Shown: in pieces, positions 6,815 to 12,760 of the stretch | Layout: every line of letters begins with the position of its first letter | How positions within the stretch are numbered: the stretch's first letter is position 1 | Assembly (NCBI GenBank): GCA_030619365.1 | Contig: JAUXBQ010000016.1 | Coordinates: forward strand, 1-18,373 | Length of the DNA stretch: 18,373 nucleotides | Source of the DNA: a candidate division FCPU426 bacterium | GTDB taxonomy: Bacteria; Oederibacteriota; JAAXVQ01; JAUVAV01 | Direction: 5' to 3' | The notes under the pieces: generated by a model | Seen by the model: the letters and a program-made list of their open reading frames with translations, nothing else | Told to the model about the DNA's origin: nothing | The model's database searches: none | Made by a program: the position numbers and the translations under genes

Positions 6815-7933
6815 TTGCGTTTCAATACGAACTGCCGCTTCTGGCGGGGGGATAAACCCTGCCCGGAAAACCGGCCCTGTGAGGGTTGCCAGGCTTTTCA
6901 GCCCTTGGGCCCCCGGATACTTCTGATCAAACTCGGCGCGCGGGGCGATGTGTTGCGGACCACGCCCCTGGTGGCCGGGTTGAGAAAAAAATACCCCGAC
7001 GCACATATTACCTGGCTAACCTCGCCGGAAGCCGCTACCCTGCTGCACGGCCTGCCCGGCCTGGATGGCCTGCGGGTCTGGAATAGTCACAGCCTGGTGG
7101 AACTACAGGCGCGCCAATTCGAGCAGGTGATTTGCCTGGATAAAGAACCCTGGGCCACGGGCCTGGCTGAACTGGTTTCCGCCCCGCGCAAAACCGGCTG
7201 GGGCCTGGCGCCCGACGGCACGGGCACAACGCGGGCTCTGAATCCGGAGGCCGAGTATTCGCTGGCCCTGGGCGTGGATGATGACTTGAAATTCCGCCAA
7301 AACCAGAAAACCTACCCCGAAATCATTTTTGAGGCCATAGGCCTGAAGTATGCCGGCGAGCCCTTCCAGTTCATTTTGCACGAGGGGGATCGTGAGGCTG
7401 CTCGGAAATTTTTTCAGGCGCACGGAGTGTCGGCGGATCAGCCCATCCTGGGTTTGTTTACCGGCTGCGGCCCGGCTTTTGAGCGCAAGCGCTGGACCGA
7501 GGAAGGCTTCGCGCGCCTGGCCCGGCGGGCGCAAAAGGAACTGGGCGCGCGGGTGCTGCTGCTCGGGGGCGCGCCGGAGCAAGTCATTAACGATCGCATT
7601 CAGGCCTTGGCCGGCGTCAAGCTGCTGGATACGCGGGGCGAGCATACGCTCCGGGAATTCGGTGGATTTTTGGAATCCTGCCGGGCCGTGGTTACCGGGG
7701 ACACGCTGGCCCTGCACATGGCCATAGCCCTGAAACGGCCGGTGGTCAGCCTGTTCGGTCCCACCTGCAGCCAGGAGATCGAACTTTTCGGCCTGGGCGA
7801 AAAAATCACGACCAAGCTGGCTTGTTCCCCGTGTTACCGCCGTACCTGCGATTTGCATCCCAGTTGCATGGAAAGCATTTCCCTGGACGAAGTGTGGGAA
7901 GCGCTGCTCCGGGTCTGGGGCCCGCCGGCGTGA
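6815..7933 (+). CDS. Glycosyltransferase family 9 (heptosyltransferase-like) with cysteine-rich N-terminus
   Basis: A 372-residue GT-B fold enzyme related to the ADP-heptose:LPS heptosyltransferases WaaC/WaaF. Seen: 'ILLIKLGARGDVLRTTPLVAGLRKKYP' at the start of the N-terminal lobe; 'GLFTGCGPAFERKRWTEEGFARLA', the nucleotide-side motif; 'VTGDTLALHMAIALKRPVVSLFGPT'; and the C-terminal cysteine cluster C337-x2-C340-x4-C345-x5-C351 known from heptosyltransferases. Odd is a second cluster ahead of the first strand: C7, C16, C22, C25 (C-x8-C-x5-C-x2-C), which could bind zinc or an iron-sulfur cluster. The start is TTG at 6815; an in-frame stop at 6809-6811 rules out anything longer, and a G-rich Shine-Dalgarno (6798-6804) is suitably placed. 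The true acceptor and donor sugars are unknown. The stop overlaps the GTG of the next gene by three bases. Confidence 0.88.
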   Translation: MRFNTNCRFWRGDKPCPENRPCEGCQAFQPLGPRILLIKLGARGDVLRTTPLVAGLRKKYPDAHITWLTSPEAATLLHGLPGLDGLRVWNSHSLVELQARQFEQVICLDKEPWATGLAELVSAPRKTGWGLAPDGTGTTRALNPEAEYSLALGVDDDLKFRQNQKTYPEIIFEAIGLKYAGEPFQFILHEGDREAARKFFQAHGVSADQPILGLFTGCGPAFERKRWTEEGFARLARRAQKELGARVLLLGGAPEQVINDRIQALAGVKLLDTRGEHTLREFGGFLESCRAVVTGDTLALHMAIALKRPVVSLFGPTCSQEIELFGLGEKITTKLACSPCYRRTCDLHPSCMESISLDEVWEALLRVWGPPA

Positions 7934-8763
7934 ACCGGATTCGTGGGCGCCGGAAAGCCGTGAAGAAAACCGCCAAGGCCCCGGGAGGTTCCCGGCCGCT
8001 GGTTTTTGTCATGATCCCCACTTACAACGAGAAAAAGAACATCGTGCGCCTGATCACTGAAATCGAGGCCCTGGCCATCCCGCGTCTGCAACTGGTGGTC
8101 GTGGATGACGCGTCGCCGGACGGCACCGGGCAGGAACTGGACCGCCTGGCCCGGTCCCGCCCGCATCTGCACGTGGTGCACCGCCGGGAGGAGCGCGGCC
8201 GCGGAACGGCCGGGATCGCGGGGTTTAAATACGCGCTGAATAAAAAAGCGGATATGATCATAGAAATGGACGCTGATTTTTCCCATCACCCCCGTCACAT
8301 CCCGGAGTTTATTCGAACGGCCCGCGACTGTGATATCGTGGTCGGGTCACGCTTCGTGCCCGGGGGCAAGGATCTCGAGCGGGGCTTCATCCGCCACACC
8401 ATCACGCGGCTGGCGAATTTTTATATCCGCCGCGTGCTCAAAATCGTTGACGTGCATGACTGCACCTCCGGCTACCGCCTGTTTCGGCGGCGTGTCCTGG
8501 AGACCGTAAAAATGGACAACACGGTTTCCCTGGGCCCTTCCATTGTCCAGGAATTGCTGTACAAAGCCGTGCTCCTGGGTTTTGAGGTCCGGGAGATTCC
8601 CATCGTATTCGTGGACCGCAAGCAAGGCAAATCGACATTTTCCTGGCGCATCATGGTGCAAAGCTTCCTGATGACCGCCATACTCAAATTTCTATTTTCC
8701 AATCTGCGCCGGGTGGAGATTCATGATAAAAAACCGAAAAAATCCGGAGCCCGGCGGTCCTAA
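7930..8763 (+). CDS. Polyprenol-phosphate mannosyltransferase-like GT2 (DPM1 type)
   Basis: A 277-residue family 2 glycosyltransferase that by homology moves a sugar, typically mannose from GDP-mannose, to polyprenyl phosphate on the inner face of the membrane. Motifs: 'VMIPTYNEKKNI' (28-38), DD at 59-60 in VVVDDASPDGTG, the metal-binding DAD at 114-116 in 'IEMDADFSHHP', 'DIVVGSRFVPGG', and 'DCTSGYRLFRR'. No membrane domain follows the catalytic region, so it is of the short soluble or peripheral DPM1 kind. The frame is open further upstream to 7822, but that would overlap the GT9 gene by over 100 bases. GTG at 7930, overlapping the GT9 stop as GTGA, is preferred; GTG at 7960 is an alternative. 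Its 3' end overlaps the next gene by 41 bases. The product would feed GT-C enzymes, perhaps the divergent TPR membrane protein. Confidence 0.88.
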   Translation: MNRIRGRRKAVKKTAKAPGGSRPLVFVMIPTYNEKKNIVRLITEIEALAIPRLQLVVVDDASPDGTGQELDRLARSRPHLHVVHRREERGRGTAGIAGFKYALNKKADMIIEMDADFSHHPRHIPEFIRTARDCDIVVGSRFVPGGKDLERGFIRHTITRLANFYIRRVLKIVDVHDCTSGYRLFRRRVLETVKMDNTVSLGPSIVQELLYKAVLLGFEVREIPIVFVDRKQGKSTFSWRIMVQSFLMTAILKFLFSNLRRVEIHDKKPKKSGARRS

Positions 8764-9547
8764 TCCCTATCCCGCGGGTTTTGTCTACGGGTCGGGCGAA
8801 GCCCGCCCCAGGGCCTGGTCTCTCTCCGGGCTCAAAGTCTCCCGGGCCCTCAAGGCGCTCGCGGGCGTGGAGGGGCGGGTACTGGAATTAGGCTGCGGCG
8901 GCGGGCAGTACCTGCGAGCCTTGCAGCGCCGGCGTCCGGATCTGCGCCTGTACGCCGTGGACAAGGACCCGGCCGCCATTCAGACGGTCAGCCGGATAGC
9001 GGGCCTGGAGTGCCGGCTGGCGGATGTGGCGGACCTGCCCTACCCGGACGGCCATTTTTCCGCGGTCCTGGGTTTTGATATTCTCGAGCATGTTGAGGAT
9101 CCTGACCGCGTTTTGCGGGAATGCGCGCGGGTGCTGGCGACGGGCGGGCGTTTGCACCTGTATGTGCCGTGCGAAGGCAACCCGGGAACGGTGTACGTCC
9201 GCCGCGGACACGCGGTCAAGGCCAAGTGGGGCGGTCATTGCCAGCAATTCACCACGCCAGACTTGCTCACGCGGCTGGGCAGGGCGGGCTTTACCGTCCT
9301 CGCATTCCGGCCTGCCGACTATTGGCTGACCCAACAATTTGACTACACTTTTTTCAAGCGCTTGGACAGGTCCGAGCATCCCAAGGCTCTGTGGGCCGCG
9401 CAGTCCTTGCGCCCGGGCGGTGGCCTGGCCGGCTGGGCGCTGCGCCGGGCGCGGTGTCTCTTGTCCGCGCTCTCCTGGCTGGAGGGCAGCCTGCGCCGCG
9501 GCGAACGGGGCGCCATGGGCGTGCACGTGACGGCTGTTAAAAAGTAA
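8723..9547 (+). CDS. SAM-dependent class I methyltransferase
   Basis: A 274-residue protein with the Rossmann-like methyltransferase core: motif I VLELGCGGG (53-61), acidic D80 at the end of the second strand in LYAVDKDP, 'LADVADLPYPDGHFSAVLGFDILEHVEDP' (motif II and the helix that follows), and 'RVLATGGRLHLYVPCEGNP'. This is the UbiE/methyltransferase-11 type often found in polysaccharide clusters. The substrate cannot be read from sequence; a sugar hydroxyl or a lipid-linked sugar is reasonable from context. ATG at 8723 has GGTGGAG just upstream and lies inside the end of the GT2 gene, implying translational coupling. The C-terminal third is Arg/Leu rich and may pack against membrane or partners. 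Confidence 0.85.
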   Translation: MIKNRKNPEPGGPNPYPAGFVYGSGEARPRAWSLSGLKVSRALKALAGVEGRVLELGCGGGQYLRALQRRRPDLRLYAVDKDPAAIQTVSRIAGLECRLADVADLPYPDGHFSAVLGFDILEHVEDPDRVLRECARVLATGGRLHLYVPCEGNPGTVYVRRGHAVKAKWGGHCQQFTTPDLLTRLGRAGFTVLAFRPADYWLTQQFDYTFFKRLDRSEHPKALWAAQSLRPGGGLAGWALRRARCLLSALSWLEGSLRRGERGAMGVHVTAVKK

Positions 9548-9555
9548 GTTTTAGA

Positions 9556-9571
9556 TGTCATTGCAATGACG
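9556..9571. repeat. Possible fossil of the TGTCATTGC repeat family
   Basis: The short palindrome TGTCATTGCAATGACG joins what look like the two terminal bases of the 15.4-kb and 18.3-kb repeats, with the whole interior missing. It lies in the 50-base gap between the methyltransferase and radical SAM genes. It could be a collapsed copy, or a chance 14-bp palindrome. Confidence 0.35.
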
Positions 9572-9597
9572 AAAAATTTTAAACAGCTGGTGAATGC

Positions 9598-10998
9598 ATG
9601 AGCCGTGTCGCTATCTTGAATCCGCCGGGAAGCCGGAACTACATCCGGGACTATTTCTGCTCGAAATTGTCCAAATCCCGGTACAAATCACCGCCCATTG
9701 TCATGCTCATGTTGTCCGGGATTTTGGCCGAAGAACACGAGGTCATGATACTGGACGCTATCGTGGAAGCCATTGCTCCCGAGCCCTGTGTGAAGCGCCT
9801 CCAGGCCTGGCGGCCCGACGTCGTGGTCACACTCGTGGGCGCGGCCTCCTGGGATGAGGATCGCGCTTTTCTCAAACAGCTCAAACACGGTCTGGACACG
9901 ACCGTCATTGCAATCGGGGACGTGCTGCTGGAGGATACTGAGGCGCGGATGCGGGAGGCGCCGGAAATAGACGCGGCGCTTTTCAACTTTGTGACGCCCG
10001 CCATCCTGACGCTGATTTCCGGACGGAGCGGGCAGCCCATTCCGAATACCTGTTACCGTTTTGGCTCCCACGGGGAGATCATCAACGGGGGATTGCGGAA
10101 AAGTCCCATTGATTTTCGTGTGCCCCGGCCCCGGCACGAATGGTTCCCGCTTGCGCGCTACCGTTTTCCCTTCATGGTCGGGCATCCCCTGACCGCCATG
10201 CTGACGGACTACGGCTGCCCCTTCACGTGCTCTTTCTGCGTCATCCCGACACTGGGGTTCGGTCTGCGTCCTCTGGAGGACCTGAAAGATGAACTGCGGG
10301 CCCTGCACGAACTGAAAGTCAGGGAAATATTCTTCCTGGATCAAACCTTCGGCGTGCGGCAAGACCGTACCCTGGCGCTGTGTAAAATGCTGGAGGAATT
10401 TTCTCCCCGGTTTCACTGGTCCTGTTTTTCCCGGGCGGATGTTCTGAACGCCGAGCTGCTAAGCGCCATGGCCCGGGCCGGATGCCACACCATCATATTT
10501 GGCGTGGAGAGCGGGAGCGATGAAACCCTGGCGCACTACCATAAGAAAATGAACCTGAAACGGATTCGGGAAACGCTCGCAGCCTGCCGGGCCGCCGGTA
10601 TCCGGGTGGCGGCCACGTTCATGCTTGGCCTGCCGGGCGAAACCGAGCGCCAAGCGCGCGCGACCATCCGGCTGGCCCTGGAGCTGCCTTTGGATTACGT
10701 GGCGTTCAATGTGGCCATTCCCCGGGCCGGAACCGAGCTCCGCGCCCAGTCCATTGCTTCAGGCCTGATTGACGCGGACGTAAAAACCATGGACCAGTCC
10801 GGTATCCAGGGCGCCATGAGCACGCGCGAAATGAGCGCGGCCAAGGTCCTGCAACTGCGCCGGGAAGCGATCCGGCGGTTTTACCTGCGGCCCGCGTACC
10901 TGCTTCGGCGTCTTTTGACGCTGCGCTCCTGGTGGGATCTGCGGGCGCAGGTGGTGGATGGGGTAGGGGTGCTGATGGACGGTTTGCGCTGGAAGTGA
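9598..10998 (+). CDS. Radical SAM protein with B12-binding-like N-terminal domain
   Basis: A 466-residue enzyme. Residues about 1-150 form a cobalamin-binding-like Rossmann domain ('PIVMLMLSGILAEEHEVMILDA', 'VVVTLVGAASW'). The canonical B12 D-x-H-x-x-G motif is not visible, so cobalamin binding is doubtful. The 4Fe-4S ligand motif CxxxCxxC is clear at C207, C211, C214 (CPFTCSFC), followed by 'EIFFLDQTFGV', 'FHWSCFSRADVL', 'GCHTIIFGVESGSDETL' and 'ATFMLGLPGETER', the usual elements of the SAM-binding TIM barrel. The C-terminal segment is Arg/Leu rich. Class B and B12-type radical SAM proteins in glycan or lipid clusters often methylate or rearrange unactivated carbons; a role in modifying the cluster's product is inferred. 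ATG at 9598 has only a weak GGTG upstream. A second ATG at 9594 is out of frame. Confidence 0.85.
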   Translation: MSRVAILNPPGSRNYIRDYFCSKLSKSRYKSPPIVMLMLSGILAEEHEVMILDAIVEAIAPEPCVKRLQAWRPDVVVTLVGAASWDEDRAFLKQLKHGLDTTVIAIGDVLLEDTEARMREAPEIDAALFNFVTPAILTLISGRSGQPIPNTCYRFGSHGEIINGGLRKSPIDFRVPRPRHEWFPLARYRFPFMVGHPLTAMLTDYGCPFTCSFCVIPTLGFGLRPLEDLKDELRALHELKVREIFFLDQTFGVRQDRTLALCKMLEEFSPRFHWSCFSRADVLNAELLSAMARAGCHTIIFGVESGSDETLAHYHKKMNLKRIRETLAACRAAGIRVAATFMLGLPGETERQARATIRLALELPLDYVAFNVAIPRAGTELRAQSIASGLIDADVKTMDQSGIQGAMSTREMSAAKVLQLRREAIRRFYLRPAYLLRRLLTLRSWWDLRAQVVDGVGVLMDGLRWK

Positions 10999-11011
10999 TG
11001 GCGCTGGCAGG

Positions 11012-11148
11012 TTGATCCGGGATGTTATTTTTTCGAGCGATGCTCCAGCATAGGCCGGGTAGGATGAAATCCTACCCGGCCTGGTGGACAAAAGTTAACT
11101 CGTGCTGGTTTGCCGCATTTCGCTCGAAAAAATAACATCCCGAATCAA
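11012..11148. mobile_element. 137-bp MITE-like element with 29-bp terminal inverted repeats
   Basis: Left arm 11012-11040 and right arm 11120-11148 are inverted copies of 29 bp with one mismatch; the core is GGGATGTTATTTTTTCGAGC. Inside are a perfect 12-bp ATGCT-CC-AGCAT palindrome (11040-11051) and a hairpin with 14-bp arms, AGGCCGGGTAGGAT and ATCCTACCCGGCCT, around GAA (11052-11082). CCAGCA/TGCTGG can pair in addition, so the whole unit folds into a cloverleaf-like shape. No transposase is encoded and no target duplication was found. It separates the radical SAM gene from the last gene of the cluster and creates a spurious upstream extension of that gene. The stems could slow transcription or processing between the two genes. 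Confidence 0.75.
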
Positions 11149-11197
11149 TATTAAAAAAGTATTACTTCCGGCGCATAGAGAAGAGAAGGGGAAAGAA

Positions 11198-11989
11198 GTG
11201 GAAAAGAAGATATATGAAGCTTTGGCCAAGGCGGGGGACCGGTATTGGTGGAACCGGGGGCGGCAGTATCTGGTCGATTGTTTTATCCGGGCCTACGCTC
11301 CGTCCGCGCTTGGCCGGCAAAAGCAACTCAAGATTCTGGACATCGGCTGCGCCGCGGGCGGTACCCTGTTTTCCCTGGCGAAATGGGGGGACGTGTGGGG
11401 GCTGGACATTTCGGCGGAAGCCATTGCTTTGTGCCGCACGTGGGGGATTGCCCAGGACCGGTTGGTGCAAGGCGACGCGGAACAGATGACAGAGTTTGAG
11501 GACAAAACTTTTGATTTGGTGACCGCGGTGGAGATTCTGGAGCACTTGGAGCATCCGGAGCGGGCCTTGCGCGAGGCGTGGCGGATTCTCAAACCCGGCG
11601 GATTATTCATTATATCCGTGCCGGCGGATATGCGGTTATGGAGCGACCGCGACCGGCGCCTGGCGCACCGCACCCGCTACACGGTGCAGGAGCTGCGTGG
11701 GCATGTCCGGCAAGAAGGATTCATTGTGCTGAAAGCCTCGTGCGCCAACGCGTTTTATTATTGGCCTTACCGGTTCATGCTATGGACGCGGCGGCTCAAG
11801 GGCGAGCGGGTGCCGATCATTAAAACCGACACTTATACCCCCGGCGCCTGGCTCTCCGCCCTATTTACCACCATTCTGAGATTAGAGACGTGGCTTATAC
11901 TTCTGGGCGGGCTGCCCTGGGGCGTTTCCGCGGTGTGCGCGGCGCGTAAACCAAATGCGTACCAAAATGACGATAGACCGCATTATTAA
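11198..11989 (+). CDS. SAM-dependent methyltransferase (UbiG/methyltransferase-11 type)
   Basis: A 263-residue class I methyltransferase. Motif I ILDIGCAAG (46-54), acidic D70 in WGLDIS, 'LVQGDAEQMTEFEDKTFDLVTAVEILEHLEHP', and 'RILKPGGLFIISVPADMRLWSDRD'. The N-terminal 'DRYWWNRGRQYLV' resembles methyltransferases of polysaccharide clusters that carry a Tyr/Trp-rich start. A hydrophobic stretch near the C-terminus ('TTILRLETWLILLGGLPWG') suggests membrane contact. The frame is open back to a GTG at 11102, but those extra residues come from the inverted-repeat element. GTG at 11198 with AGAAGGGGA six to seven bases upstream is preferred. The stop codon TAA lies within a CATTATTAA that recurs at 12182-12190 beyond the adjoining repeat. 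Last gene of the plus-strand cluster; substrate unknown. Confidence 0.83.
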   Translation: MEKKIYEALAKAGDRYWWNRGRQYLVDCFIRAYAPSALGRQKQLKILDIGCAAGGTLFSLAKWGDVWGLDISAEAIALCRTWGIAQDRLVQGDAEQMTEFEDKTFDLVTAVEILEHLEHPERALREAWRILKPGGLFIISVPADMRLWSDRDRRLAHRTRYTVQELRGHVRQEGFIVLKASCANAFYYWPYRFMLWTRRLKGERVPIIKTDTYTPGAWLSALFTTILRLETWLILLGGLPWGVSAVCAARKPNAYQNDDRPHY

Positions 11990-11994
11990 AAGGG

Positions 11995-12179
11995 TTGTCA
12001 TTCCCGCGAAACAGGCTGTGTCATAAGTCATTTTTTTTGTTCGTCATACCGGTATGCTCTAAACCGGTATCCAGAAAAGCCTTTAAAATCAAAGTCTCTG
12101 GATGCCGGCTTTCGCCGGCAAGACGATCAAAAACGAACATTTTTGAATTATGACACAGCCTGTTTCGCGGGTATGACAA
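11995..12179. mobile_element. 185-bp MITE-like element with 32-bp terminal inverted repeats
   Basis: Arms at 11995-12026 and 12148-12179 are inverted copies of 32 bp differing at one position (core CCCGCGAAACAGGCTGTGTC). The 9-bp sequence CATTATTAA occurs on both sides (11981-11989 and 12182-12190), which could be a target duplication, although 5 and 2 bases separate it from the arms. The interior carries a second, unrelated inverted repeat (12041-12126). TTGTGACACAGCC at 12197-12209 is a partial third copy of the arm end. No coding capacity was seen, so any movement would need a transposase supplied in trans. Confidence 0.75.
12041..12126. repeat. Inner inverted repeat nested within the 11995-12179 element
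   Basis: TCGTC at 12041 and GACGA ending at 12126 bound an imperfect inverted repeat. The right half contains the perfect hairpin GCCGGC-TTTC-GCCGGC (12104-12119) followed by AAGACGA. ATCCAGA at 12069-12075 faces TCTGGAT at 12097-12103. This resembles the dispersed 'CGTCATTCCGGCGAAAGCCGG...ATCCAGA' type repeat seen in many bacterial genomes. It probably inserted into the outer element, or the two spread as a composite. Confidence 0.6.
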
Positions 12180-12224
12180 AACATTATTAATTTTTCTTGT
12201 GACACAGCCCCCGGAGAAGGGGTA

Positions 12225-12278
12225 GGAGATTGCCACGTCACCCCACAATGATTACAGCCTGGCTCCTCGCAATGATAA
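12225..12278 (-). repeat. Half copy of the TGTCATTGCGAGGAG repeat family
   Basis: On the minus strand this reads TTATCATTGCGAGGAGCC, then 22 bases on GACGTGGCAATCTCC, matching the left half of the repeats at 15415-15541 and 18271-18363. The matching right half is absent. It ends two bases from the stop of the 110-aa protein gene and sits directly beside the 185-bp element, so the 290 bases after 11989 consist almost wholly of repeats. Confidence 0.6.
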
Positions 12279-12280
12279 AA

Positions 12281-12613
12281 CTATTTGTTTTTGCGAGCCA
12301 GGTAGGCGAAAGCGTCGAAATATTTTCTCCAAGACGCTTCGGTTGAGGCGTGTTGATTATCCCCAGCGAAATAATCAGCGAGGCACTTCCGCAGGCGCAG
12401 GATTTCTCTAATGCGGGTGAGGTGGCGCGGGTCTCCCGCTGTAAGATCCAGTAATTCCAGCGCCCGGGCGAAAGCACTTTGAACGCGGTCCTCATTGTTC
12501 TTTGCCTTCCAATTCAGAGCCCGGCTTACCTCACTGCCTGCATTCGCCATTTGCTCGGCAAATGACAACTGCTGCCAACGTCCCGCGGCCAGATTTTGAT
12601 GTTGAAGGCTCAT
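12281..12613 (-). CDS. Small conserved helical protein of unknown function
   Basis: A 110-residue, probably all-helical cytosolic protein. The pattern 'WQQLSFAEQMANAGSEVSRALNWKAKNNE', followed by 'AFARALELLDLTAGDP', 'RIREILRLRKCLADYF' and a C-terminal 'WRKYFDAFAYLAR', is one I recognise from small uncharacterised proteins in candidate-phylum and other anaerobic genomes. Four predicted helices suggest a bundle. The function is unknown, and no DNA-binding or catalytic motif is evident. ATG at 12613 follows AAAGGA by about nine bases. It is the last of three co-oriented minus-strand genes, but a 147-base gap separates it from the EF-hand gene, so it need not share a transcript. The stop is TAG, formed next to a repeat. 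Confidence 0.75.
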   Translation of the reverse strand: MSLQHQNLAAGRWQQLSFAEQMANAGSEVSRALNWKAKNNEDRVQSAFARALELLDLTAGDPRHLTRIREILRLRKCLADYFAGDNQHASTEASWRKYFDAFAYLARKNK

Positions 12614-12760
12614 CCTGTGATTCCTTTGGGGTATATTTATCAGAGAATCTAATTTGGTTGTGTACTGATTTTCATGCCCGTTTCCACTCCAGTCGCGCTG
12701 CGCATTTTACCGTTCTTATAAATCCGTTCAACATGATCACCCGCTTCACTTCATTCAAGG

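Noticed and set aside
5800..6825. 341-codon open frame on the minus strand opposite the SDR gene
   Set aside because: It is antisense to a clear UDP-glucuronate decarboxylase-like gene; its product is of Gln/Gly/Arg-rich shadow type with no domain, as expected from GC-rich third positions.
7103..7858. 251-codon minus-strand open frame opposite the GT9 gene
   Set aside because: Shadow of a well-supported glycosyltransferase gene; no recognisable motif and no fitting ribosome binding site.
8888..9526. 212-codon minus-strand open frame opposite the methyltransferase
   Set aside because: Antisense to a gene with intact methyltransferase motifs; composition is that of a shadow frame.
11052..11082. 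Intrinsic terminator after the radical SAM gene
   Set aside because: The 14-bp stem is strong but is not followed by a U-run on either strand and belongs to a larger inverted-repeat element.
11102..11197. Upstream 32-codon extension of the second methyltransferase from GTG 11102
   Set aside because: Part of the codons lie in the right arm of the 137-bp element and there is no ribosome binding site there; GTG 11198 has a good one.
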